Positions 1-8,068 are shown, numbered from the stretch's first letter. The stretch: DNA of 64,000 nt from Clostridia bacterium (GCA_017434895.1 JAFSGB010000028.1:1-64000), one strand, 5' to 3'. The notes: a model not told the origin generated them from the sequence alone. Translations and numbers: made by a program.

Positions 1-279
1 CGCCATCTGATCGTGTTGCTTCATGCCCTCTGTCACGCCTTCAGATGCCTTTATCTGTTCGATGATAAGTTCAAGGCGGTTCTGTGCCTGCTCATTCAAA
101 TCAGCCAGATATGTCCACAATTCGCCGCTGAGACAAAGATCATTGAAGCGAATGGGGTTGTGTTCCTTGAGATAATCTCTGTGCATACGTCCCCACCGAC
201 CAATAGGTCTGTTTTCCTCCGGTAAGCGAATATTGGGAATATAGTAATCACCACAACGAATATAGTTCAGTTCCTGCAT
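1..279 (-). CDS. tnpV: TnpV-family transposon protein, 3' end beyond window
   Basis: The minus strand is open for 93 codons from an ATG at 277-279 to the window edge, so the C-terminus is missing. The visible part has the pattern of TnpV, a small protein of unknown role carried by Tn4451/Tn1549-type elements of Clostridia: an N-terminal GDYYIPN, then LPEE, a GRWGRMHRDYLKEH stretch, SGELW, and a helical ERL-like part ending in GVTEGMKQHDQM. GGAGG at 288-292 sets the start. No recombinase or relaxase is visible because the rest of the element would lie to the left. The plus-strand open frame over the same bases is a shadow. Confidence 0.85.
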   Translation of the reverse strand, partial: MQELNYIRCGDYYIPNIRLPEENRPIGRWGRMHRDYLKEHNPIRFNDLCLSGELWTYLADLNEQAQNRLELIIEQIKASEGVTEGMKQHDQMA

Positions 280-321
280 AATATGTTCCTCCATAATATC
301 GAAAGTATAAGCGTTAAGATA

Positions 322-367
322 AAAAATGAGTGATGCTCGGTCTTTCGACCTGGCATCACTCATTTTT
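322..367. terminator. Long perfect hairpin at mobile-element edge
   Basis: Perfect 15-bp arms (322-336 and 353-367) enclose a smaller GGTC/GACC stem. One end is A-rich and the other T-rich, so it can stop transcription from either side. It lies just upstream of tnpV on the minus strand, where it may insulate the element. Confidence 0.7.
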
Positions 368-400
368 CGTTGTTGATTACCAACCCCGTCTGACAGATGC

Positions 401-437
401 CGTAAAATAGTTAAATTTTAGGTTTAACTGTTTTACG
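401..437. repeat. Imperfect inverted repeat beside a terminator
   Basis: CGTAAAA and GTTAAA on the left match TTTAAC and TTTTACG on the right, with one 2-base interior mismatch and a 7-base loop. It directly abuts the hairpin at 437-470. It may be an antiterminator-type structure or an element end; nothing else in the window matches it. Confidence 0.45.
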
Positions 438-470
438 AACACCCATCATTTGGTGGGTGTTCATTTTTTA
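437..470 (+). terminator. Rho-independent terminator
   Basis: GAACACCCA (437-445) pairs with TGGGTGTTC (454-462) and is followed by ATTTTTTA. No plus-strand gene precedes it in the window, so it probably belongs to the mobile element or its leader RNA. Confidence 0.6.
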
Positions 471-504
471 TTTCGAGAAAATATTATAATTTATATATTA
501 TGTA

Positions 505-1434
505 TTAAACCTGCAAAAATGACAATATATCATTTTTTACCTGCTCATAGGTACTGTCGTTGAGAATTTCATGCCGAGCATCTTGATATAGCTTATAATA
601 AACATTGCAACCAAGCTTTTGCAGATTTTTTGCTACCTGCCGTACACCCTTACCATATTCGCCCACCGGATCCTCTTCTCCGGACAAGAGTAAAATCGGC
701 AAGGTCTTTGATACGGCTTTATACCAGCTGTCATGGTTGGTGATTTTGGTCAACCGAATTAAATCCCCCATGGCACTGACTGTGAATTTAAAAGTGCAAA
801 ATTTATCAGCATAATACTTTTCCCTATGTGCCTTGTCCCTAGTCAGCCACGGCAAAGGGTCATCTGCCGTGCCGCCGCCAAATCGTTTGTTATAACTACC
901 GAAGGCAAGGGAATCCACCAACGGTGAAATGTGATGATCGCCATAAATATATTTGATTAGCGCAATCACTGCCAAGCCTGCACCGGTAGCCGGATTTTTG
1001 CCACCGGTACCCATTATGATGTACTTATCCGGCCGAATATACTTTACAACTGCTAACCGCGTGATAAACGAGCCCATACTATGCCCCATAAGATAATAAG
1101 GTAGCTTCTGATTTTCAGAGACAAATTCTGTCATTACCGCATCGGCAAAAAGCTTTACATCCCGTGCTAACAGTTCATGGCCGTTTTGCTTTGCAATATA
1201 GCCCAATTCAGCATCTCCGTTTGCTGTGTTGCCGTGTCCCAAATTGTCATATCCGCAGCAAATATATCCTGACAACGCCAAGTCATTCATAAGTTTATCA
1301 TAGCGTCCAATATGCTCCGTCATGCCGTGAACAATATGGAAAATACCGATAGGCTCACCTTTAGGTAAATATACCAGCCCTTTTAACATATGTATTCCGT
1401 CACTGGATAGTGTGGAAAATGTAGTCTTGGTCAT
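505..1434 (-). CDS. Alpha/beta hydrolase, monoacylglycerol-lipase-like
   Basis: This is an alpha/beta-hydrolase of the lysophospholipase/monoacylglycerol lipase type (Hydrolase_4). Numbered from a GTG three codons further upstream, the nucleophile elbow is GHSMG at 120-124 (Ser122), the acid is probably Asp258 in GEEDPVG and the base His291 in ARHEILN. An HGMTEH oxyanion segment lies near residue 40. There is no signal peptide, so it is cytoplasmic. The upstream GTG at 1443 overlaps the GGAGGAGG ribosome site (1443-1450), so the ATG at 1434 is preferred (309 aa). It follows glpK by one base and is clearly co-transcribed, which suggests it releases glycerol from an acylglycerol or lysolipid for GlpK. 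The substrate is inferred. Confidence 0.85.
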   Translation of the reverse strand: MTKTTFSTLSSDGIHMLKGLVYLPKGEPIGIFHIVHGMTEHIGRYDKLMNDLALSGYICCGYDNLGHGNTANGDAELGYIAKQNGHELLARDVKLFADAVMTEFVSENQKLPYYLMGHSMGSFITRLAVVKYIRPDKYIIMGTGGKNPATGAGLAVIALIKYIYGDHHISPLVDSLAFGSYNKRFGGGTADDPLPWLTRDKAHREKYYADKFCTFKFTVSAMGDLIRLTKITNHDSWYKAVSKTLPILLLSGEEDPVGEYGKGVRQVAKNLQKLGCNVYYKLYQDARHEILNDSTYEQVKNDILSFLQV

Positions 1435-1435
1435 A

Positions 1436-2941
1436 TCAATCACCTCCTCCGTATGTTCTGCAGGTCCTCACGGCACGCTGCCAGCTCTTGCGCAGGATTT
1501 TTCGTTCATCCTCTCTGACAGCACTCGTAAAGGTTTTACCGACAATCACCTTTTTCTTTAATTCCTCGCGGTCGGCAAAGAAGTCCACCGCCAAGCCGGC
1601 CAAAAAGGCAGCACCCATGGCAGTTGCCTCTGCTGAAGCCACCCGTTGCACGGTGATACCAGAAATATTGCTTTGCATCTGCATTAGCAAGTCATTTGCA
1701 GATGCCCCGCCGTCTACATTCAGACTGGTGATACATTTCTCTCCGAAAGCTTGCATATCACAATTCATGGCAGCAATGACATCCTCTGTTTGCTGAGCAA
1801 TAGATTCGAGTGCAGCATAGATAATATGGTTTTTACCCACTCCGGCTGTCAAGCCCACAATCGTACCTCTGGCATCCACATCCCAGTAAGGGGCACCTAA
1901 TCCGGTAAATGCAGGCACAAAATATACCCCACCGTTATCCTTTACCTTGCGGGCGAAATACTCGCTGTCACGGGATTCGTGAATAAGCTTCATTTCATCC
2001 CTCAACCATTTTACAATAGCGCCGCCCACAAACACACTGCCTTCCAAAGCATATTCAATGGGATGTCCCTTTTCAACTGCAGCGACAGTGGTCAATAAAC
2101 CGTTTCGACTGGTAATCGCACGTTCGCCGGTATTAGCAAGCAAAAAGCAACCCGTACCGTAGGTATTCTTTGCCTCTCCGGGGGCAAAGCAACATTGTCC
2201 AAACAGTGCTGCCTGCTGATCGCCGGCTATGCCTGCAATGGGAATACGAGCACCCATACACTTAATTTCTCCGTAAATCTCACTGCTGCTCTTGATTGTA
2301 GGCAAAATTTGCGGTGGAATATCCAGAATGGACAGAATCTTTTTGTCCCATTGTCCGGTATGAATATTACATAGCATAGTTCGTGAGGCATTTGTGCGGT
2401 CGGTAACAAATACCTTACCCTCAGTAAGCTTCCAAATAAGCCAAGTATCTACTGTGCCAACCATTAGTTCACCGGCCTGCGCCAATTGGCGTGCACCCTC
2501 AACATTCTGCAAAATCCATTGGATTTTAGTACCGCTGAAATAGGGATCTATGCGTAAGCCCGTGGTTTCACGAATATAGTCCCCATGCCCCTCTGCCTCC
2601 AACTTACGGCAGAGATCAGCCGTCCGTCGGCATTGCCACACAATGGCGTTGCAAATCGGTCGGCCAGTGGTTTTATTCCAAGCAATAACCGTTTCTCGCT
2701 GGTTAGTGATGCCAACTGCCGCAATTTCCTCGGGATCAATTCCGGTCTTGGCAATACATTCCGTCAATGCAGCATATTGGTTTGCATAAATCTCCATAGG
2801 ATCCTGCTCCACCCAACTGGGTGCGGTGTACATTTGAGAAATCTCATGCTGTGCCATGGACACAATGGTAGCATTTTTATCAAACAAAATAGCGCGAGCA
2901 CTGGTAGTGCCCTCATCAAGTGACAATATGTATTTTTTCAT
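1436..2941 (-). CDS. glpK: Glycerol kinase
   Basis: GlpK phosphorylates glycerol with ATP to sn-glycerol 3-phosphate. The 501-aa length is normal for the family. Seen are the FGGY-type N-terminal phosphate loop DEGTTSARAILFD (about 9-21), GITNQRETV, WQCRRT, APYWDVDARG and the C-terminal LNVDGGASANDLL. The open frame extends 22 codons further upstream, but the MKKYIL start at 2941 has a GGAGGG site at the right distance and matches family N-termini. No GlpF or GlpO neighbour is present; the only partner is the downstream hydrolase. The promoter was not clearly identified; an ACGGTT/AACCGT inverted repeat sits at 2961-2974. Confidence 0.95.
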   Translation of the reverse strand: MKKYILSLDEGTTSARAILFDKNATIVSMAQHEISQMYTAPSWVEQDPMEIYANQYAALTECIAKTGIDPEEIAAVGITNQRETVIAWNKTTGRPICNAIVWQCRRTADLCRKLEAEGHGDYIRETTGLRIDPYFSGTKIQWILQNVEGARQLAQAGELMVGTVDTWLIWKLTEGKVFVTDRTNASRTMLCNIHTGQWDKKILSILDIPPQILPTIKSSSEIYGEIKCMGARIPIAGIAGDQQAALFGQCCFAPGEAKNTYGTGCFLLANTGERAITSRNGLLTTVAAVEKGHPIEYALEGSVFVGGAIVKWLRDEMKLIHESRDSEYFARKVKDNGGVYFVPAFTGLGAPYWDVDARGTIVGLTAGVGKNHIIYAALESIAQQTEDVIAAMNCDMQAFGEKCITSLNVDGGASANDLLMQMQSNISGITVQRVASAEATAMGAAFLAGLAVDFFADREELKKKVIVGKTFTSAVREDERKILRKSWQRAVRTCRTYGGGD

Positions 2942-3176
2942 ATATGTACCCTCCGTTTCTACGGTTTTAACCGTTTCACTCTTATTAATCATTAATGAAA
3001 TCATCAATTACTTGTCAATGTTATTGGCAAGCGGTAAATTCATTTGCCGAAAAAACAATTAATATTGTTTTTTTTCTACTTATGATTATACCATATATTT
3101 CGAATTTTTCACTATATCTTTTTGTGTTGTGTCTTTTTCTTTATATACTATTTTTCGTTTGTAATCGACAAATTTC
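2942..3176. other. Divergent regulatory region glpK / purine permease
   Basis: This AT-rich spacer holds an inverted repeat ACGGTT-TT-AACCGT at 2961-2974 next to the glpK ribosome site, a possible operator. A second hairpin has perfect 10-bp arms, AAAAAACAAT and ATTGTTTTTT, at 3050-3073 and may act as a bidirectional terminator. A weak minus-strand TTGACA lies near 3016-3021 without a good -10. No riboswitch was recognised. Confidence 0.45.
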
Positions 3177-3205
3177 TTGACATTACTCCCAATTTGTAAT
3201 ACAAT
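3177..3205 (+). promoter_or_regulatory. SigA-type promoter of the purine permease
   Basis: TTGACA at 3177-3182 and TACAAT at 3200-3205 are separated by 17 bp. The leader to the ATG is only about 40 nt, too short for a purine riboswitch. Confidence 0.8.
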
Positions 3206-3251
3206 TTCATTGGATATTTTAATCCAAATTATAAAAAGGAGATGCAGTTTC

Positions 3252-4604
3252 ATGTTAGAAAAATTGTTCAAACTCAAAGAAAATGGCACAAATGTGAAAA
3301 CAGAGATAATTGCCGGTATTACAACATTCCTTGCAATGGCGTATATCCTGGCGGTTAACCCTGCATATTTGGGCGGAATTGAGGGCGCAACACCCGGTGC
3401 AATCTTAACCGGTACTGCTATTTCAGCAGCTATTGCAACCTTATGTATGGCATTCTTTGCCAACTATCCTGTAGCATTAGCTTCAGGTATGGGACTTAAT
3501 GCTTTCTTTGCATTTACTGTTTGCGGTGCAATGGGAATTTCCTATTCTGTAGCGCTTACAGCCGTTCTTATTGAAGGTATTATTTTCCTAATCCTTTCTC
3601 TCTTCAAGTTCAGAGAGGCTCTCGTTAATCAAATTCCCGAAAATCTTAAATTCGGTATCACAGCAGGTATCGGTCTGTTCATCACAATCATCGCCCTTAT
3701 TAACTCCGGTGTGGTTGTTAATGATGATGCGACCCTAGTTTCTATTGGTACTTTCAGCAGTCCTGCTTTTGTTCTTTCGATATTAGGTTTAATTATCATT
3801 GGTATTTTGCATCACTTTAAGGTTCCCGGCGACATTCTTTTAGGCATTATCGCAACTTGGGTTTTAGGCATTATCGCTCAGCTTTGCGGTTGGTATAAGG
3901 TTGACCCCGAAGCCGGTGTTTATTCACTAATCCCCACATTTAGCGGACTTTCTATCGAAGCTCCCGTACTGTTTAACTTTGATTTTAAATACATTGTAAA
4001 AAATCTTTCTACTTTCCTTGTTGTTATGTTCACCTTCCTTTATACCGATATTTTTGATACCGTTGGTACCTTAATCGGTGTTGCAGAAAAAGGAAATCTT
4101 CTTAACGAAAAGGGTGAACTTCCCAAAGCAAAGGGCGCTTTACTTGCTGATGCAGTAGGTACTTGCGTAGGTGCATCGGTAGGCGTATCTACAGTAACAA
4201 GCTATGTTGAGTCCAGCGCTGGTGTTTCTGCCGGCGGTAGAACAGGTCTTGCTTCCGTTACAACCGCAGGCTTGTTCATAGTTTCTTTGATACTCTCTCC
4301 CTTGTTCTTGGCAATCCCCTCATTCGCAACCACACCCGCTATGCTCTTTGTTGGTCTCTTAATGCTTAGTTCCATTAAGAATATGAAGTTTGAGGGTGAC
4401 ATGGCTGACGTTATCGGTGGCTTCCTAGCAGTGGTAATTATGCCCCTTACCTACTCCATTTCAAATGGTATTATGTTAGGTATGCTGGCATGGGTTATTC
4501 TTAAGGTTTGCACCGGCAAAATTAAGGATATTAAGCCTGTAATGTGGATTTCTACCATTTTGTTTGCTTTCTACTTTGTACTCAAATTTATGGGTATTAT
4601 ATGA
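3252..4604 (+). CDS. AzgA/PbuG-type purine permease
   Basis: This 450-aa polytopic membrane protein has the N-terminal GITTFLAMAYILAVNP signature of the AzgA branch of the nucleobase-cation symporter 2 superfamily (PbuG/PbuO of Bacillus: hypoxanthine, guanine, adenine). TDIFDTVGTLIGVAEK and a segment with GASVGVSTVTSYVESSAGV also match. About 12-14 membrane segments can be read. An open frame begins 25 codons upstream, but MLEKLFKL at 3252 follows an AAAGGAG site. It is monocistronic with its own promoter and a terminator at 4626-4660. The exact purine cannot be told from sequence. Confidence 0.9.
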   Translation: MLEKLFKLKENGTNVKTEIIAGITTFLAMAYILAVNPAYLGGIEGATPGAILTGTAISAAIATLCMAFFANYPVALASGMGLNAFFAFTVCGAMGISYSVALTAVLIEGIIFLILSLFKFREALVNQIPENLKFGITAGIGLFITIIALINSGVVVNDDATLVSIGTFSSPAFVLSILGLIIIGILHHFKVPGDILLGIIATWVLGIIAQLCGWYKVDPEAGVYSLIPTFSGLSIEAPVLFNFDFKYIVKNLSTFLVVMFTFLYTDIFDTVGTLIGVAEKGNLLNEKGELPKAKGALLADAVGTCVGASVGVSTVTSYVESSAGVSAGGRTGLASVTTAGLFIVSLILSPLFLAIPSFATTPAMLFVGLLMLSSIKNMKFEGDMADVIGGFLAVVIMPLTYSISNGIMLGMLAWVILKVCTGKIKDIKPVMWISTILFAFYFVLKFMGII

Positions 4605-4625
4605 TAACTTTATAATAAAATTTTT

Positions 4626-4660
4626 AAACTCCGCTTCAATTTAAAGCGGAGTTTAATTTT
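4626..4660 (+). terminator. Terminator of the purine permease
   Basis: AAACTCCGCTT (4626-4636) pairs perfectly with AAGCGGAGTTT (4644-4654) and is followed by AATTTTTG. Confidence 0.9.
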
Positions 4661-4698
4661 TGTCTGTTTCAATATTGACAGAAAAATATTTCCAAATC

Positions 4699-4859
4699 AG
4701 GGCAAAGCCTTGTATGTAATCCGCAACGCAGTACGCGGAATGTAATCCACCGTAGGTGGTATGTAATCAATCCTAAGAAATACACCTTCGGTGATGCCAT
4801 ACACGCTACGCGTGATTACATACGCCTATCGGCGATTACATACCAATCCTTCGGATTGG
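4699..4859. repeat. Array of micro-hairpins punctuated by TATGTAATC / GATTACATA
   Basis: The array opens with AGGGCAAAGCCTT (4699-4711). Then come TGTAATC-type nonamers at 4713-4721, 4739-4747 and 4760-4768, each followed by a short palindrome (CCGC..GCGG, CCACC..GGTGG). After an unpaired centre are CACC-TTCG-GGTG (4783-4793), CACGC-TAC-GCGTG (4802-4814), GATTACATA (4814-4822), CGCC..GGCG (4823-4834), GATTACATA (4834-4842) and CCAATCC-TTC-GGATTGG (4843-4859). The left nonamers are inverted relative to the right ones, so the whole array can fold into one large cruciform with small side hairpins. No coding potential is seen. It resembles the short palindromic intergenic repeats common in Clostridia; function unknown. 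Confidence 0.8.
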
Positions 4860-4861
4860 AT

Positions 4862-4892
4862 AAAAAAAACGAAGTGGAAACTTCGTTCTTTT
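4862..4892. terminator. Bidirectional terminator
   Basis: AACGAAGT (4868-4875) pairs with ACTTCGTT (4880-4887), flanked by A8 on the left and CTTTTTTT on the right. It ends the minus-strand SGNH hydrolase transcript. Confidence 0.85.
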
Positions 4893-4954
4893 TTTGGGAG
4901 CGACACTCGAAATGGAACCGGTCAAAAAACTGATTTTCTTTAGTTTTGCGATTT

Positions 4955-5968
4955 TTACAATATATCTTTTATGTGTTTCGACAAATTTTCAAAATAATAT
5001 TCAAAGCCATTGTCGTTTGGATGCAGTCTCAGATCGGCAAAAAGATTTTCATTCTGCGGAACAAATTCAAAGCCCTGAACGACTGAAATGTTCTCAAACT
5101 CCTCAGCTTGATTTTCAATGATTTTCTCAATGTTTTTAAATTCACCAAATTGTCTGATTTCGTTCATTTCCTTACGCCATATAGGAGTAATAACAAAAAT
5201 CTTCGAATTGGGATAACTGTTATTTAAATTATTAAAAAAGTCTTTACAGTTGCGTGTAAACTCTTCCTCCTTGCAACGATTCCAATCATTTGTGCCATAT
5301 GCCACAGTTATGTAATCCGGTACAAATTCTTCTCTTGTTGCTGCAAGTTCAGGAAAGAATATTTCACCGCCGATCGCTTTATTATGCTCCTCTGTATTAA
5401 GCATGTCGGCAAGTTTTGAAATATATTTGTTGCAAGGATACAAAGCATCATAGCCCTGGGTGATTGAATCTCCAAAACAAAGCATTTTTTTACTTGGCTT
5501 GTTCGGTTTAATAAAAGAATCATCATCAATGGCCAATTCTTTCACCACAGCGCTGACTGACCAAGGAAAATAAATGCAAACTTCCTTGTCACCTTCCCCA
5601 AGATTAAATTTCTTAGAAAACTCTCCGTGAGGCAATTTAAGAGTTGTATAATTCTGAGGCATATTTATATCAGAAAAATTATCCAACGTATCTATCTTAA
5701 CACCGTTAACGAACACATCAAATGCGAAATAAGTTCGGCTGCTTCCACAAGTGATTTCAGTTCGTAAAAACAATGTTTGACTATTTGTAAAAAAACGGAT
5801 TTGTATTCCTGATGTAGCAAATGTTTTTTTATAAAAATCGTCTCTACGATTCTTATAGAGTTCCTCTTGTTGCTTTGTAAAACGATAGAAATGAATGCCG
5901 TTATCAATTTTTTCAATTCTAACCGCACCTATAGTTATATCTCTAATTTGTGACAAATTCAAATTCAT
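4955..5968 (-). CDS. SGNH/GDSL-family esterase, cytoplasmic
   Basis: This 337-aa protein has an N-terminal beta-rich domain (about 1-155) and a C-terminal SGNH hydrolase domain. Block I is CFGDSIT with catalytic Ser168, Gly201 lies in IGGE, block III is GTND with Asn227, and the acid-base pair lies in the DLRLHPND stretch (Asp312, His316). The two-domain layout resembles carbohydrate acetyl-esterases, in which a jelly-roll precedes the SGNH fold, so removal of acetyl groups from imported sugars is plausible; the substrate is not known. No signal peptide is visible. The start at 5968 has an AAGGCGGTGA ribosome site. It is transcribed alone. Confidence 0.8.
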   Translation of the reverse strand: MNLNLSQIRDITIGAVRIEKIDNGIHFYRFTKQQEELYKNRRDDFYKKTFATSGIQIRFFTNSQTLFLRTEITCGSSRTYFAFDVFVNGVKIDTLDNFSDINMPQNYTTLKLPHGEFSKKFNLGEGDKEVCIYFPWSVSAVVKELAIDDDSFIKPNKPSKKMLCFGDSITQGYDALYPCNKYISKLADMLNTEEHNKAIGGEIFFPELAATREEFVPDYITVAYGTNDWNRCKEEEFTRNCKDFFNNLNNSYPNSKIFVITPIWRKEMNEIRQFGEFKNIEKIIENQAEEFENISVVQGFEFVPQNENLFADLRLHPNDNGFEYYFENLSKHIKDIL

Positions 5969-6085
5969 CAGATCACCGCCTTGAGTGTATTATATGCTTG
6001 TGTTAAATTAGAGACAAAACTCTTTTTAAAAAGAAATATCATAAAAACTTATAACATTATTTGTTGCTCAATTCAACGGCATATG

Positions 6086-6820
6086 TTACTTTCTTTCAAA
6101 TATAATTTCCGTACTTGTTTCAATAAAACCGCATTTTACTGCTGTGTTCGCCGAGGCTAGATTTTCCTTGCTACAATGGTAAGTAACTAATAATCCTTTT
6201 GATAGATAATAGTTTGACACATCCTCTAATAGTTGTGTAGCATATCCTTTTTTTCGATGTTGTGGTTCAGTGTATATCCAATCGATTTCTATCAAATCCG
6301 CTTTTTCTGTTTTACTTGTACTTAGAAAACAAAAGAGTTTGTCTGACAAAATAGCATAATTCTCGCCATCATACTCTAGAGCCATATGATAGTTGCATTT
6401 CACAGTATCCGAGGTGCTACTATCAATTATAGAAATATGTGATTTATTTAACTGCGTGTAATTATTAGATATGGCCGTTTTAGATGCTTTATCTTTATAG
6501 AATTGCCTTCGTACTGATATTTTCCAATCATTTTCGTATTTATTTGTATCTAAATCCAGCGGAGTAATTATTGAAACTGTTGTCAATCCTTCGTATAAGC
6601 GTATCACACTATCAAAATAATTTATATCTTCAAAATAAATATACAAATCATTGATACCAAACTGTTCAGCTCGTCTGTGAAAACAGAAATTATTATCATC
6701 TCGATAATCAACAAAGATCTCACACATTCCACGATTATATAAACAAGCTAAGAATTCACAAAATTTCTGTTTTTCGTTGGTGAATATATCTTCTATTTTT
6801 TCTAAAGGCTCCATTGTCAT
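6086..6820 (-). CDS. GNAT-family N-acetyltransferase
   Basis: The C-terminal third shows the GNAT acetyl-CoA site: IDWIYTEPQHRKKGYATQLL with Q/RxxGxA at about 187-194, followed by a CGF motif typical of the last strand. The N-terminal 110 residues are not recognisable and may form a second, degenerate GNAT-like lobe. The 244-aa length is long for a single domain. The gene is AT-rich with many AAA, TTA and ATA codons compared with its neighbours and is surrounded by hairpin-rich spacer, which hints at transfer. A weak GGGG site precedes the ATG at 6820; the ATG two codons in is an alternative. Substrate unknown. Confidence 0.75.
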   Translation of the reverse strand: MTMEPLEKIEDIFTNEKQKFCEFLACLYNRGMCEIFVDYRDDNNFCFHRRAEQFGINDLYIYFEDINYFDSVIRLYEGLTTVSIITPLDLDTNKYENDWKISVRRQFYKDKASKTAISNNYTQLNKSHISIIDSSTSDTVKCNYHMALEYDGENYAILSDKLFCFLSTSKTEKADLIEIDWIYTEPQHRKKGYATQLLEDVSNYYLSKGLLVTYHCSKENLASANTAVKCGFIETSTEIIFERK

Positions 6821-7141
6821 ATCCCCGATTTTAGTTCATTTCTATGTATGACAAAAATCATACTTCTACATAAGAAATCATACCATACTTTTCCTTGTTT
6901 TACAAGGATACATTATAGTATGGTATGACAGTTATTCCTACCTTGCCCTATTTATTGTGATGAAATAAGCGAAGCAAGGAGGTATTTGTGCCTATTGTAG
7001 CGCAAGCATAGCATAAAAGCGATAAGGGTGCAATAATTATTCAGTATTCATCAGCCGAAGGCGACTTCATTATTCATTTGAAAATCCGTTCTCATTTAAT
7101 GAATAATGAATGATGAAAAATGAATAGTGAATAATACAAAC
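6821..7141. other. Hairpin-rich non-coding spacer
   Basis: No gene is seen. A strong stem-loop has TCATACCATACT (6878-6889) pairing with AGTATGGTATGA (6917-6928) and an inner CCTTGT/ACAAGG stem (6893-6907). A second imperfect repeat pairs CCTTGC near 6941 with GCAAGG near 6975. From about 7045 to 7135 the sequence contains several variants of AATGAATAATGAAT and its complement, a simple-repeat family. The organisation looks like a decayed non-autonomous element or repeat cluster. Confidence 0.6.
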
Positions 7142-7173
7142 AAAAATCCGCCCTCTTGCGAGAACGGATTTTC
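7142..7173 (-). terminator. Terminator of tRNA-Leu(TAA)
   Basis: AAAATCCG and CGGATTTT arms enclose a CTCTTGCGAG inner stem. On the minus strand it follows the tRNA 3' end directly and closes with a T-rich run. Confidence 0.8.
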
Positions 7174-7176
7174 GTT

Positions 7177-7263
7177 TGGTGCCGATGACCGGACTTGAAC
7201 CGGTACGGTATCGCTACCGAGGGATTTTAAGTCCCTTGTGTCTGCCTATTCCACCACATCGGC
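7177..7263 (-). tRNA. tRNA-Leu(TAA)
   Basis: The minus strand reads a class II tRNA: acceptor GCCGATG/CATCGGC, discriminator A, encoded CCA (7177-7179), TTCAAGT T-loop, an anticodon loop with TAA after ACT, and a long variable arm (CGGTAGCGATACCG) typical of leucine tRNA. A promoter with TTGACA and TATCAT lies immediately upstream. Confidence 0.95.
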
Positions 7264-7272
7264 GTATATACA

Positions 7273-7301
7273 ATGATATATGATTTATACTTCTTTGTCA
7301 A
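7273..7301 (-). promoter_or_regulatory. Promoter of tRNA-Leu(TAA)
   Basis: On the minus strand TTGACA (7296-7301) and TATCAT (7273-7278) have a 17-bp spacer, and transcription would start a few bases before the mature 5' end. Confidence 0.8.
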
Positions 7302-7317
7302 GGTTTTTTTAAAGTAT

Positions 7318-7341
7318 GTACCGCCGAAAAATCGGCGGTAC
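7318..7341 (-). terminator. Hairpin after rpsR
   Basis: Perfect 10-bp arms GTACCGCCGA and TCGGCGGTAC flank AAAA. It follows the rpsF-ssb-rpsR operon. The downstream T-tract is weak. Confidence 0.65.
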
Positions 7342-7352
7342 AAAAATCTTAA

Positions 7353-7598
7353 TTAGTCGTTTACATAAGGAAGTAAAGCCATTTGACGAGCACGCTTAAT
7401 AGCGGTGGTCAATTCACGCTGGTGAGCAGCACATGTGCCGGTAGCACGGCGGGGTAAAATCTTTGCGCGCTCAGAAATATACTTGCGAAGCTTTGCTACA
7501 TCCTTATAATCTATGCTTTGGGCTTGGTCAACACAGAAATGACAAACCTTTCTGCGAGCCTTTTTGTGCATAGGTCTTTCGTTTTTCTCGTTCTCCAT
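7353..7598 (-). CDS. rpsR: 30S ribosomal protein S18
   Basis: Bacterial S18 binds 16S rRNA together with S6 on the small-subunit platform. The 81-aa protein contains KVCHFC near the start and the conserved core [22 protein letters not shown], followed by [26 protein letters not shown]. Of two possible starts, the TTG at 7604 is too close to the GGAGGC ribosome site (7606-7611), so the ATG at 7598 is used. CxxC-type cysteines are present, suggesting a zinc-binding paralogue. It is the last gene of rpsF-ssb-rpsR. Confidence 0.96.
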   Translation of the reverse strand: MENEKNERPMHKKARRKVCHFCVDQAQSIDYKDVAKLRKYISERAKILPRRATGTCAAHQRELTTAIKRARQMALLPYVND

Positions 7599-7632
7599 TT
7601 TCAAAGCCTCCTTTTATTTAATATTTTGTTGC

Positions 7633-8055
7633 TTAGAACGGCAAATCGTCGTCCGTAGCGTCGCCCAAATCGGCGAAATCGTTAACATCCGCATTGCTGA
7701 AGGATGCCGGCTCGCTTGTAGGAGCGGCACCGCCGTCACGCTTGGACTCAACAAACTGAACATTGTTTGCGATAACCTCAAAAGCGGTGCGGTTGTTACC
7801 GTTTTTATCGGTGTATCTGCGGGTTTGTATTGAACCCTCAATACCGATAAGACTTCCCTTTTTAAAATACTTAGAAATGAATTCAGCAGAGGAACGCCAA
7901 GCCACGATGTTTATAAAATCGGTCTGTCTTTCCTCTCCGCTTCTGTAACGGCGGTCAACGGCAATGGAAAAGGAAACTACCGAAGTGCCGTTTGTAGTGG
8001 TCTTTAGCTCGGGGTCAGCAGTTAGTCTGCCTGTTAATACTACCAAGTTAAACAT
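7633..8055 (-). CDS. ssb: Single-stranded DNA-binding protein
   Basis: SSB coats single-stranded DNA during replication and repair. The 140-aa protein has the OB-fold start NLVVLTGRLTADPELK, FSIAVDRRY and the GSLIGIEGSIQTRRY strands, a short low-complexity linker, and the acidic C-terminal tip DDDLPF that recruits partner proteins. It lies between rpsF and rpsR in the order usual for Firmicutes, so the three are probably produced from one mRNA. Confidence 0.96.
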   Translation of the reverse strand: MFNLVVLTGRLTADPELKTTTNGTSVVSFSIAVDRRYRSGEERQTDFINIVAWRSSAEFISKYFKKGSLIGIEGSIQTRRYTDKNGNNRTAFEVIANNVQFVESKRDGGAAPTSEPASFSNADVNDFADLGDATDDDLPF

Positions 8056-8068
8056 TACTTTTCCTCCA

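Noticed and set aside
13..225. Plus-strand open frame of 70 codons at the left edge
   Set aside because: It is the shadow of tnpV on the minus strand, which has a ribosome site and family motifs.
3206..3251. Purine riboswitch before the purine permease
   Set aside because: The leader between the promoter and the start codon is too short and no conserved core is seen.
4699..4859. Possible CRISPR array
   Set aside because: The repeated unit is only nine bases and changes orientation, the spacers are palindromes, and no cas genes are present.
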